This document shows, piece by piece, positions 1 through 6,627 of a stretch of DNA of 10,975 nucleotides. The notes below the pieces were generated by a model. That model had not been told where the DNA came from. It saw only the letters and a program-made list of their open reading frames with translations, and made no database searches. The stretch covers positions 1-10,975 of the forward strand of contig CALPVI020000035.1 in the NCBI GenBank assembly GCA_943326975.2, written 5' to 3'. How positions within the stretch are numbered: the first letter of the stretch is position 1; every line of letters starts with the position of its first letter. The stretch is from Actinomyces viscosus. GTDB lineage: Bacteria; Bacteroidota; Bacteroidia; Flavobacteriales_D; Crocinitomicaceae. The position numbers and the translations under genes are program-made.

Positions 1-10
1 AAAAGTTTTA

Positions 11-757
11 TTACATCAACATACCTCCACAAACATGAATTGTTTGTCCAGTAATGTAAGATGACATATCTGAACCTAAAAATACTGTTAAATCAGCAAC
101 ATCTTTAGGAGAACCACCTCTTTTCAATGGAATTGAATTTCTCCATTCTTCCACAACTTTTTGATCTAATGCGCCTGTCATTTCTGTTTCGATAAAACCT
201 GGAGCAATTGCATTGCAACGGATATTACGTGAACCTAATTCTTGTGCTATCGATTTTGTAAATCCTATTAAACCTGCTTTAGAAGCCGAATAATTTGATT
301 GTCCTGCATTACCACTAACCCCAACAACTGATGACATATTAATAATAGAACCTTTTCTTGCTTTCAACATCGGACGTTGAACTGCTTTTGTTAAATTGAA
401 AGCAGATTTCAAGTTTGTATTGATAACATCATCCCATTGCTCTTCAGTCATTCTCATCAATAAAGTATCACGCGTTATACCTGCATTATTAACAAGAACA
501 TCAATTGTTCCAAATGTTTCAACTACATCATCAACTAATTTTTGAGCTTCATCAAATTTGCCTGCATCAGACTTAAATCCTTTTGCTACTCCACCTTCTG
601 CAGTTAATTCATTTTCTAATGCACGAGCTTTTTCTTCTGAAGATAAATAAGTAAAAGCAACTTTTGCTCCTTGTTTCACACATTCTTCAGCAATTGCTTT
701 ACCAATTCCTCTAGATGCACCTGTAATCAATACAACTTTGTCTTGTAATAATCCCAT
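11..757 (-). CDS. fabG: 3-oxoacyl-[acyl-carrier-protein] reductase FabG
   Basis: FabG carries out the NADPH-dependent reduction of 3-oxoacyl-ACP to 3-hydroxyacyl-ACP in cytoplasmic type II fatty-acid synthesis. The 248-residue protein has the usual length and every classical short-chain dehydrogenase landmark. These are the nucleotide-binding TGASRGIG (12-19), the NNAG motif (90-93), Asn115, the catalytic Ser143 in SSVVG, and Tyr156 and Lys160 in NYSASKAG. The PG motif follows at 186-187 and the protein ends in a short GGMLM tail. The ATG at 757 starts MGLLQDKVVLITG, normal for FabG, and is preceded by an A/T-rich leader. The next gene upstream, the putative porin, ends 103 bp away, and a TATATTTG promoter-like element lies in that gap, so fabG is probably transcribed independently. 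No acyl-carrier or other fatty-acid genes adjoin it here. Another SDR reductase is possible in principle, but the motif context fits FabG closely. Confidence 0.95.
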   Translation of the reverse strand: MGLLQDKVVLITGASRGIGKAIAEECVKQGAKVAFTYLSSEEKARALENELTAEGGVAKGFKSDAGKFDEAQKLVDDVVETFGTIDVLVNNAGITRDTLLMRMTEEQWDDVINTNLKSAFNLTKAVQRPMLKARKGSIINMSSVVGVSGNAGQSNYSASKAGLIGFTKSIAQELGSRNIRCNAIAPGFIETEMTGALDQKVVEEWRNSIPLKRGGSPKDVADLTVFLGSDMSSYITGQTIHVCGGMLM

Positions 758-814
758 ATTATAATTGTTTTTTCATTTTTAAAAAACTGATTTTTTTAAA
801 ACCAATTGAATTTT

Positions 815-841
815 CAAATATACTAATTATCCTCTTTTCAA
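815..841 (-). promoter_or_regulatory. Candidate Bacteroidota-type promoter for fabG
   Basis: Read on the minus strand, TTG (841-839) is followed after 16 bases by TATATTTG (822-815), a perfect match to the Bacteroidota -7 consensus TAnnTTTG. The spacing is slightly short. Transcription would begin near 808 and leave a leader of about 50 bases before the fabG ATG at 757. The site lies wholly in the gap downstream of the porin stop codon. Confidence 0.5.
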
Positions 842-860
842 CTAACAGCTTATTTAAATC

Positions 861-2606
861 TTAATTAAAGAAGTCCCAAGTAATTCCCAATTGAATGTAA
901 TTTTTTTGAATCGGATACCCAATCAACTGTTGATTTGTTTTATCATTCCATAAATAACCTAAATTATTTACTTTTAAAAACATTCTAAATTCATTCATTG
1001 CAATACCAATAAATGCGTTTAAATTCAACATCGCTTTAAATTCTTTCATCGAATTCGTTAACGTATACATTTCCAATTGATAATTATAACCTACTAATCG
1101 ATAATTGGAAATATAGGATAAATCTACACCATAGATATATTCTAACTTTTTAGATTTAAATGCTTTGCCTTTCAAGAATAATCTTGCACTTAAATGATAG
1201 TCAGGTAAAAGATTCAATTCTTTAGACTGAACAGAGAAATTACATCTTGGTTGAAACGTAAATTTCTTGTATGTCAAGCTACTGTATATAGAAATAATAG
1301 ATGATAAATTCGTCTTCAATGTATCATTTCGCCAAACAGAGTTGATAAAATAATAGTTGTTTTTCAAAAAAGCAAAAGAAGAATTTACACCAAATTTCAC
1401 ATTTCTATTCGCTTCAAAATTTAAATCCAAATTTCCAAAAAAACGAGTTTGCAATTGATAATTAGACAATTGATAATTATAATTATTAGAAAAGTAAGAT
1501 CGTTGAATCGGTAAAGGTAATTTTTGTTCAACTAATGCATCTGCATTCAAATCAAACTTATTAAAAGAAGTTGAAAAATGCGTTTGGTTGGACCATTCGT
1601 TTTTCGCACCCACTAAATTAAATGCAAATTGATTCGAAAATGAATGTTTAGCCGATACAAAATGTAAATTGGACAACATACTAATTTCGCTTGTATCACG
1701 ATGATTTCCTAAATTTTGCACATTCCAATATCTATGACTTATCAATGCATCGAAATACATTTTTCTATGCTTTAAATAGAATCCTCCAGCATTTTCAATT
1801 GAAGCTAACTGAAACTGATCACGTGTTGTATTACTATCAATATTTATTATTGAATATTTTGTAGAAGTAAAAACCTCATTAAAAACGCGATTGTTTGTTT
1901 TAAATTTATGTAACGTACTTACTCCAAATTGTTTAGTTGAATCTTTTGAAAAATTAAATTGATTTTTAAGCGTATAGTTATTCTTTTTAATTTCTGAAAA
2001 TGATCCAGATGAAGTTCCGTTCAATACATCAACATACTCTAACCCTTGAGATATTAAAGTCGAATCTTCTATTACACCTCCATTTAAAGCTAATTTTTGA
2101 TATGAATAATCCCCCTCAAACTTTGCAGAATAAAATCTACCGTTCTTTCTAAGATTAAAACTGAAATCTCTAAAACTAAAACCGCTGTTTTTCAAAAATC
2201 CATTTGAACTATTTTGATTAATCTTAAAATTCAATAATATCTTTGAATTTAAGGCTTGTTCATAATCAACTTTTAGAAACTGAGTCCCTTTTGAACCAAA
2301 AGCATAATTAAAACCTACATGCGGCAATGAAGTATATGTAAATTTATGCGAAACCTCTCTTTGATTGAAATTTTGAAATTCAGAATGATTTAGAATAAAT
2401 TTTGGTGTAATATATAATTCCCCATCAAAACTTCCTCCAGGTATATTCAATAAAGGTGAAGCTACTCTACAATCCATTGAATCTAATACTCCTGCAGAAT
2501 AATAGCCAAACTTTAACGAATCTTTTTCTTCGTACACAAAATTTTCCTGCGCAGAAAGTCGAAACGCAAATAAAATCAAACAACAAGAGAAAACGAAAAA
2601 CTTCAT
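861..2606 (-). CDS. Putative outer-membrane porin (Porin_10-like beta-barrel)
   Basis: This 581-residue protein is probably an outer-membrane beta-barrel. It opens with a typical Sec signal peptide, MKFFVFSCCLILFAFRLSAQ (1-20), with cleavage likely near SAQ. The rest is rich in alternating aromatic and polar segments with many Asn, Ser, Phe and Tyr, and it ends in QLGITWDFFN. A C-terminal strand finishing in an aromatic residue plus Asn, of the GxxWxFFN kind, is characteristic of the Bacteroidota putative porin family Porin_10 (PF14121). I assign that family by general resemblance only. The reading frame stays open upstream to 2663, but I chose the ATG at 2606. The extension would have to be translated through the rpsT terminator hairpin, and it would bury the signal peptide. 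A promoter-like TACTTTTG sits just before this start. No substrate can be inferred. An alternative is another barrel protein without pore function. Confidence 0.7.
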   Translation of the reverse strand: MKFFVFSCCLILFAFRLSAQENFVYEEKDSLKFGYYSAGVLDSMDCRVASPLLNIPGGSFDGELYITPKFILNHSEFQNFNQREVSHKFTYTSLPHVGFNYAFGSKGTQFLKVDYEQALNSKILLNFKINQNSSNGFLKNSGFSFRDFSFNLRKNGRFYSAKFEGDYSYQKLALNGGVIEDSTLISQGLEYVDVLNGTSSGSFSEIKKNNYTLKNQFNFSKDSTKQFGVSTLHKFKTNNRVFNEVFTSTKYSIINIDSNTTRDQFQLASIENAGGFYLKHRKMYFDALISHRYWNVQNLGNHRDTSEISMLSNLHFVSAKHSFSNQFAFNLVGAKNEWSNQTHFSTSFNKFDLNADALVEQKLPLPIQRSYFSNNYNYQLSNYQLQTRFFGNLDLNFEANRNVKFGVNSSFAFLKNNYYFINSVWRNDTLKTNLSSIISIYSSLTYKKFTFQPRCNFSVQSKELNLLPDYHLSARLFLKGKAFKSKKLEYIYGVDLSYISNYRLVGYNYQLEMYTLTNSMKEFKAMLNLNAFIGIAMNEFRMFLKVNNLGYLWNDKTNQQLIGYPIQKNYIQLGITWDFFN

Positions 2607-2620
2607 AGAGAATACATACA

Positions 2621-2628
2621 CAAAAGTA
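2621..2628 (-). promoter_or_regulatory. Candidate -7 element of the porin gene
   Basis: TACTTTTG on the minus strand matches TAnnTTTG exactly and sits 14 bases before the chosen ATG (2606), implying a very short leader. No TTG lies at the right distance upstream; the -33 position would fall in the rpsT terminator stem-loop. The call therefore rests on the -7 element alone. Confidence 0.4.
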
Positions 2629-2635
2629 AATGTAT

Positions 2636-2660
2636 AAAAAAAGGGGCATATAGCCCCCTT
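2636..2660 (-). terminator. Intrinsic terminator after rpsT
   Basis: On the minus strand GGGGC and GCCCC arms (2657-2653 and 2647-2643) enclose the loop TATAT, and a run of seven T follows (2642-2636). The outer AA/TT pairs are offset by one extra C. It lies 21 bases past the rpsT stop and just before the porin promoter, so it separates the two genes. Confidence 0.85.
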
Positions 2661-2681
2661 CAATATTTTAAAAACTTAAAA

Positions 2682-2930
2682 TTACTTTTTGTTTACAGCA
2701 ATTTGTAAACCAGATTTTAAGTTAGCTGCTTTGTTTGAATGGATAACATTAACTTTAGCTAATTTATCAATCATAGCAAATACACTTGGCAATAAAGTCA
2801 CAGACTCTTCTTTAGTAGAAGCACGTAATTTACGTACAGCATTACGAGTAGTTTTGTGAATGTATTTATTACGTAATCTTTTAGATTCGTTTGATCTGAT
2901 TCTCTTCTTTGCAGATTTATGATTTGCCAT
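2682..2930 (-). CDS. rpsT: 30S ribosomal protein S20
   Basis: S20 is a primary 16S rRNA-binding protein of the small ribosomal subunit. The 82-residue product is slightly short but normal for this phylum. It starts MANHKSAKKRIRSNESKRLRNK, the conserved basic helix of S20, and keeps TTRNAVRKLR and the C-terminal NKAANLKSGLQIAVNKK helix. It is lysine- and arginine-rich with no cysteine. The ATG at 2930 is preceded by an almost pure A tract on the coding strand (2931-2944) instead of a Shine-Dalgarno sequence, typical of highly expressed Bacteroidota genes. Two tRNA-Glu genes lie immediately upstream with only 40 bases between, and no terminator separates them. I infer that rpsT is at least partly transcribed from the tRNA promoter. 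A hairpin with a T run follows the stop codon. Confidence 0.97.
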   Translation of the reverse strand: MANHKSAKKRIRSNESKRLRNKYIHKTTRNAVRKLRASTKEESVTLLPSVFAMIDKLAKVNVIHSNKAANLKSGLQIAVNKK

Positions 2931-2970
2931 TTTTTTTCTTTTTTATAAAATTAGTGAACTTTTGTTCTTG

Positions 2971-3042
2971 CAGCCCATAGGAGAATCGAACTCCTGTTTC
3001 CAGGATGAAAACCTGGCGTCCTAACCACTAGACGAATGGGCC
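2971..3042 (-). tRNA. tRNA-Glu (anticodon TTC), copy nearer rpsT
   Basis: This 72-base cloverleaf reads on the minus strand. The acceptor stem pairs GGCCCAT with ATGGGCT (first pair G-T). The D arm is GTCT/GGAC. The anticodon stem CCAGG/CCTGG holds the loop TTTTCAT, giving anticodon TTC. The T arm is AGGAG/CTCCT with loop TTCGATT, and the discriminator base is G. No CCA is encoded. It is identical to the second copy and lies 40 bases before rpsT. Confidence 0.97.
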
Positions 3043-3065
3043 GTAATATTTCAATGTTTGTTTTG

Positions 3066-3137
3066 CAGCCCATAGGAGAATCGAACTCCTGTTTCCAGGA
3101 TGAAAACCTGGCGTCCTAACCACTAGACGAATGGGCC
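3066..3137 (-). tRNA. tRNA-Glu (anticodon TTC), promoter-proximal copy
   Basis: This tRNA is base-for-base identical to the copy at 2971-3042, with the same cloverleaf, TTC anticodon and lack of an encoded CCA. Only 23 bases separate the two, so they are processed from one precursor in all likelihood. It is the first gene after the strong promoter at 3172-3203. Confidence 0.97.
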
Positions 3138-3171
3138 GTAAAATTTAAGCCTTTGCTTTAATTTCGGAGTG

Positions 3172-3203
3172 CAAATATATAATGTTTTTCTTTAACTGCA
3201 AAA
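3172..3203 (-). promoter_or_regulatory. Strong Bacteroidota-type promoter for tRNA-Glu/rpsT
   Basis: On the minus strand TTTTG (3203-3199) is followed by exactly 19 bases and then TATATTTG (3179-3172). Both boxes and the spacing match the published Bacteroidota consensus (TTTG, about 19-21 bases, TAnnTTTG). A GC-richer stretch, CACTCCG, follows where transcription would start, and the first tRNA begins about 28 bases later. This is the best promoter in the window. Confidence 0.75.
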
Positions 3204-3278
3204 GTAATTTCACTTTTTTTTCTTTTTTTTTATCCATTAATAAAAACTTAATGAATTTCAAGCACTTATACTTTGAAT

Positions 3279-3315
3279 TTTTTAGCGTTGTAAACCTCTT
3301 CTACAACGCTAAAAA
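3279..3315. other. Perfect 14-bp inverted repeat after proS
   Basis: TTTTTAGCGTTGTA (3279-3292) and TACAACGCTAAAAA (3302-3315) are exact complements around a 9-base loop. The structure begins 7 bases past the proS stop codon, so it would form at the 3' end of proS mRNA. In that direction T bases lead and A bases trail, the reverse of a standard intrinsic terminator, and no separate T run follows. It may still end or protect the transcript. Confidence 0.6.
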
Positions 3316-3321
3316 GTAATT

Positions 3322-4800
3322 TTAATATGCTTTCGCAATAACCACTCTTCGTTTGGATGGTTTTCCTGTAACCATACAATAACCTTCCTCCTCCTCTACT
3401 TCCAGAGGTATGCATCTTATTGTTGCCTGAGTTTCTGCTTTAATCAATTCTTCAGTCTCAGCAGTTCCGTCCCAATGAACTAAGAAAAACCCTCCTACTT
3501 CTTTTAATTGAGTTTTAAACTCTTCATAAGTATCTACTTTACGAATATTATCAGCTCTAAATTTAACTGATCTTTCAAATAAATTTGTTTGAATTTCTTC
3601 TAATAAATTTTGGATGTAACTATCTAAACCTTCAAAATCTACAACTGATTTCTCTTTTGTATCTCTTCGAGCAATTTCAATTTTCCCATTCTCTAAATCT
3701 CTTGGCCCCATCGCTAAACGAACAGGCACTCCTTTAGTCTCGTATTCAGCAAACTTCCAGCCTGGACGTTTATTTACATCATCATCGTATTTGAATGAAA
3801 TTCCCAATTTTGTCAACTTAGCTTTTAATTCATGTGCTTTTGCAGAAATATTTGCTAAATCTTCTTCCGTTTTATGAATTGGAACCATCACCACCTGAAT
3901 TGGTGCTAAAGCTGGAGGTAAAACCAAACCTTCATCATCAGAATGTGTCATAATTAACGCACCCATCAATCGTGTTGAAACACCCCAAGATGTTGCCCAT
4001 ACGTGCTCTAATTTACCTTCTTTATCTGCAAATTTAACATCAAATGCTTTCGCAAAATTTTGTCCTAAGAAATGAGACGTACCTGCTTGAAGTGCTTTCC
4101 CGTCTTGCATCATTGCTTCAATACAATACGTATCATCTGCTCCTGCAAAACGCTCACTTTCTGTTTTAACACCTCTAATAACAGGCATAGCCATAAATTT
4201 TTCAGCAAATTCAGTGTAGACATCTAACATTTGCTTTGCTTCTGCAACTGCCTCATCTTTAGTAGCGTGAGCAGTGTGCCCTTCTTGCCATAAAAACTCA
4301 GCCGTTCTCAAGAATAAACGCGTTCTCATTTCCCAACGAACAACATTTGCCCACTGGTTAATTAATATAGGTAAATCTCTGTAGGATTGAATCCAACCTT
4401 TGTATGTATTCCAAATAATAGCCTCACTTGTAGGACGAACAATTAACTCTTCCTCTAATTTAGCTTCTGGGTCAACAATTAATTTTGAAGGATTATTCGG
4501 ATCTGTTTTTAATCTATAATGTGTTACAACAGCACATTCTTTTGCAAATCCTTCTGCATTTTTTTCTTCCGCTTCAAACAAGCTTTTAGGAATGAACAAT
4601 GGAAAATAAGCATTTTGATGTCCTGTTTCTTTAAACATTTTATCCAACTGTGCCTGAATCTTTTCCCAAATAGCATAACCATAAGGTTTAATCACCATAC
4701 ACCCTCTAACTCCTGAATTCTCAGCTAAATCGGCTCTAGTAACTAACTCATTATACCATTTAGAATAATCTTCTTCCCTTGTGCAATTTTTTTGTGCCAT
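3322..4800 (-). CDS. proS: Prolyl-tRNA synthetase, archaeal-type (ProS type 3)
   Basis: ProRS attaches proline to tRNA-Pro in the cytoplasm. The 492-residue length and lack of an editing insertion between motifs 2 and 3 mark the short archaeal/eukaryotic-like form, common in Bacteroidota. Class II motifs are visible. Motif 1 surrounds GCMVIKPYGYAIWEKI (33-48), and the proline-site TSE is at 124-126. Motif 2 runs from RWEMRTR (155-161) to RTAEFLWQEGHTAH (165-178). GTSHFLGQNF is at 240-249 and motif 3 is SWGVSTRLMGALIMTH (271-286). An anticodon-binding domain (about 300-405) follows, then a C-terminal domain ending in the family's usual AKAY. That last domain normally binds zinc through four cysteines. 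Here WDGTAETE stands where WCGxxxCE is usual, and CMVT where CxxC is usual. The ATG at 4800 starts MAQKNCTREEDYSKWY, a normal start. A promoter-like site lies just upstream. Confidence 0.96.
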   Translation of the reverse strand: MAQKNCTREEDYSKWYNELVTRADLAENSGVRGCMVIKPYGYAIWEKIQAQLDKMFKETGHQNAYFPLFIPKSLFEAEEKNAEGFAKECAVVTHYRLKTDPNNPSKLIVDPEAKLEEELIVRPTSEAIIWNTYKGWIQSYRDLPILINQWANVVRWEMRTRLFLRTAEFLWQEGHTAHATKDEAVAEAKQMLDVYTEFAEKFMAMPVIRGVKTESERFAGADDTYCIEAMMQDGKALQAGTSHFLGQNFAKAFDVKFADKEGKLEHVWATSWGVSTRLMGALIMTHSDDEGLVLPPALAPIQVVMVPIHKTEEDLANISAKAHELKAKLTKLGISFKYDDDVNKRPGWKFAEYETKGVPVRLAMGPRDLENGKIEIARRDTKEKSVVDFEGLDSYIQNLLEEIQTNLFERSVKFRADNIRKVDTYEEFKTQLKEVGGFFLVHWDGTAETEELIKAETQATIRCIPLEVEEEEGYCMVTGKPSKRRVVIAKAY

Positions 4801-4825
4801 TTGATTTGAAATAATTTATTGATGG

Positions 4826-4858
4826 CAAAGTTAAAAAATTAAGGGAATAATATTTCAA
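4826..4858 (-). promoter_or_regulatory. Candidate promoter for proS
   Basis: On the minus strand TTG (4858-4856) is followed after 22 bases by TAACTTTG (4833-4826), an exact TAnnTTTG match. Transcription would begin near 4819, leaving about 20 bases of leader before the ATG at 4800. The site fills most of the 69-bp gap after the preceding gene. Confidence 0.5.
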
Positions 4859-4869
4859 GTTGAGAACAA

Positions 4870-6399
4870 CTAATTCAAAACTTTAATTACTGCTTCTGAA
4901 AATGAGATTTTATTTAATTTACTGTTAATCCAAGCATAAATATTAAAATATTCCAAAATGACACGTTCTTGATGGTGCTGCATTACCTCTTTTAATTCCA
5001 ACTCCATTTGTTTTAACACAACAATTTTCTCAGAGTTTGTTATCGTTTTTGCTAATTTACGAATGTGTTTTACACAGATCGTTTCAGCATCATACCCTCT
5101 TTCTTTCTTGTTTAAATAGCGATTAGTCGATTTTATTACATAATCAAGAAAATCATAATTCTCTAATTCATAATGCAATACTAGATTAAACAATCGTGAA
5201 AAAGTATAAATATCTTGTCTTAAATTCTGTTCATTATCATTGATAACCACATTTAAATAATTCAAAGCTTTCTTATATTCACCAATTCCAAAATAACTAT
5301 ATGCTTTATTATATGTAAATCGAATCTCTGATTCCTTATTTATCTTATCACCATAATACCGTTGCAGTTCTTCAATTTTAGGAATCAATTCAACACTTTG
5401 CTGAAATTCACCTTTCGCATGAAATAGATTCAATTCTTGATTAAATGAGTTTGTAAATAATCTCACTAAAATATCTGTAGAATTAAATCCTTTTTCAAAT
5501 TCCAAAGCCCTTAAATCATCGATTAATTTTTGAGCATTAGTAAAATCTTTACTATCTAAATGACACCTTAACAAATGTGCCAATGTTAGCACATAACGTT
5601 GAGCTGAATCAATTTTTATATTCGGATGATTATCCAATATATCTCTCGTTTTATTAAAAAACTGGAAACTATCGGCATAATTCCTATTTGTTGCCGCACA
5701 CAATCCCTTTATGTAATAACAAATGGAAGCAGCTCGTGTAGAAAGTGCTGTATTTTTACCTTTTATTAAATGATGGTCTGCAATTTCTTCGACAATCTTT
5801 CGCTCTTCGTCCGTTCGAGTGAATCCACCGCTTCGAAATATTAAATTAATTTTAGAATAAACTATTTGATATTCCGCTAAATTTCTTAGTTTAGAAACTA
5901 CCATCTCTTCCTCTTCAACCAATTGATCTAAATCAGTTGAAAATTCACCAGCCTCATATGCCTCTTCTAACAATCGTTTTTCCCATGAAATCAACTCATA
6001 CCAGTAATAAAACTTTTCGTTCTCTCTTGCTAATTCTTTTGCTCGTGCTACAAATTTCTCACATTCTTTATATAATGCTTTATTATATAACACTTCTACA
6101 TTTTTTATCTCTTGCTTCAATAAACTACTTACTGATTGCTCACTATAAAATGACCTTAAACTTTTGAGAATTAACTTATATAAATGATTTTTTTCAGAAG
6201 GTAAGTGCTTAACAAATTTTTCGTTTGAAAAATGATTCTTTAACTCTTCTTCATTATAAATTGATTGCTTTTCAACGAAATCAAAAATCTTTAAATAATT
6301 TTTATCACCTGTTTGTAAAGAAGATGACAATTTAAAAAATCGTTTCTCAGATTTAGAAAGAGATTTGATTAATTTAAAAAGTTCTGTAGAAGGCTTCAT
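4870..6399 (-). CDS. Unrecognised cytoplasmic helical-repeat (TPR-like) protein
   Basis: I do not recognise a named family for this 509-residue protein. It has no signal peptide or membrane segment and is rich in Glu, Lys, Leu and Tyr, consistent with an all-helical fold. It starts MKPSTELFKLIKSLSKSEKRFFKL, an N-terminal pattern I associate with uncharacterised Bacteroidota proteins. Helical pairs resembling tetratricopeptide repeats occur at about 106-124, 223-251 and, most clearly, 364-388 (KAYSYFGIGEYKKALNYL). TPR folds usually bind other proteins, so a scaffold or regulatory role is possible, but that is inference. I chose the ATG at 6399. The frame extends to a TTG at 6429, but that codon lies inside the likely -7 promoter element. 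The gene ends in TAG 69 bp before proS. No catalytic motif is visible. Confidence 0.75.
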   Translation of the reverse strand: MKPSTELFKLIKSLSKSEKRFFKLSSSLQTGDKNYLKIFDFVEKQSIYNEEELKNHFSNEKFVKHLPSEKNHLYKLILKSLRSFYSEQSVSSLLKQEIKNVEVLYNKALYKECEKFVARAKELARENEKFYYWYELISWEKRLLEEAYEAGEFSTDLDQLVEEEEMVVSKLRNLAEYQIVYSKINLIFRSGGFTRTDEERKIVEEIADHHLIKGKNTALSTRAASICYYIKGLCAATNRNYADSFQFFNKTRDILDNHPNIKIDSAQRYVLTLAHLLRCHLDSKDFTNAQKLIDDLRALEFEKGFNSTDILVRLFTNSFNQELNLFHAKGEFQQSVELIPKIEELQRYYGDKINKESEIRFTYNKAYSYFGIGEYKKALNYLNVVINDNEQNLRQDIYTFSRLFNLVLHYELENYDFLDYVIKSTNRYLNKKERGYDAETICVKHIRKLAKTITNSEKIVVLKQMELELKEVMQHHQERVILEYFNIYAWINSKLNKISFSEAVIKVLN

Positions 6400-6426
6400 A
6401 TTATTTAACTTTATTCGATAGCAATT

Positions 6427-6452
6427 CAAATATAATTAAAATTGCATACAAA
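6427..6452 (-). promoter_or_regulatory. Candidate promoter of the TPR-like gene
   Basis: TATATTTG (minus strand, 6434-6427) is a perfect -7 match 27 bases before the ATG at 6399. A TTTG (6452-6449) lies upstream, but the 14-base spacing is shorter than usual, so the -33 assignment is doubtful. Confidence 0.45.
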
Positions 6453-6529
6453 CGATTAATGCTAACTTAAAATAAAACACATTAAACTTCTATTTTAAAG
6501 CTAAAAATGAATAACAATGTTGTACTCCT

Positions 6530-6567
6530 AAAAAAGTAAAGCTCTCAACTTTTTACAGTGAGAGCTT
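6530..6567 (-). terminator. Intrinsic terminator of the glucosaminidase gene
   Basis: A 9-bp perfect stem, AAGCTCTCA (6539-6547) with TGAGAGCTT (6559-6567), encloses an 11-base loop. On the minus strand it is followed by TTTACTTTTTT (to 6530). It lies about 60 bases after the glucosaminidase stop codon and upstream of the TPR-like gene's promoter. Confidence 0.75.
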
Positions 6568-6570
6568 ACT

Positions 6571-6594
6571 AACAAACAACAAACAACAAACAAA
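6571..6594. repeat. Short 7-base tandem repeat (AACAAAC)
   Basis: Three full copies of AACAAAC plus a partial fourth lie between the glucosaminidase stop codon and its terminator. On the transcribed strand it is a GT-rich, unstructured stretch. It could be simple slippage or a loading site for an RNA-binding factor; nothing in the sequence decides. Confidence 0.6.
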
Positions 6595-6627
6595 CTCATT
6601 TATATGAGCTGAACATAATAAAGGAGA

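Larger units (their letters stand above)
2969..3141 (-). repeat. Tandem duplication of the tRNA-Glu gene
   Basis: The two tRNA genes form a direct repeat with a period of 95 bases. Identity covers all 72 tRNA bases and a few bases on each side (TTG before and GTAA after, in plus-strand order). The spacers diverge beyond that, which fits tandem duplication with sequence kept uniform in the tRNA only. Confidence 0.85.

Noticed and set aside
2467..2649. 60-codon minus-strand frame inside and before the porin start
   Set aside because: It overlaps the porin signal-peptide region in another frame and passes through the rpsT terminator; the composition is low-complexity Phe/Leu/Cys.
3211..3232. 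T-rich tract as a plus-strand terminator
   Set aside because: No stem precedes it and no plus-strand gene is present to be terminated; it reads as low-complexity intergenic sequence.
4858..4871. Five-pair hairpin at the TPR-like gene stop codon as terminator
   Set aside because: The stem is short and AT-rich and overlaps the stop codon; no adequate T run follows.
5937..6167. Plus-strand frames inside the TPR-like gene and proS (the latter at 4519-4716)
   Set aside because: They lie wholly within well-supported minus-strand genes and show no domain, promoter or terminator of their own.
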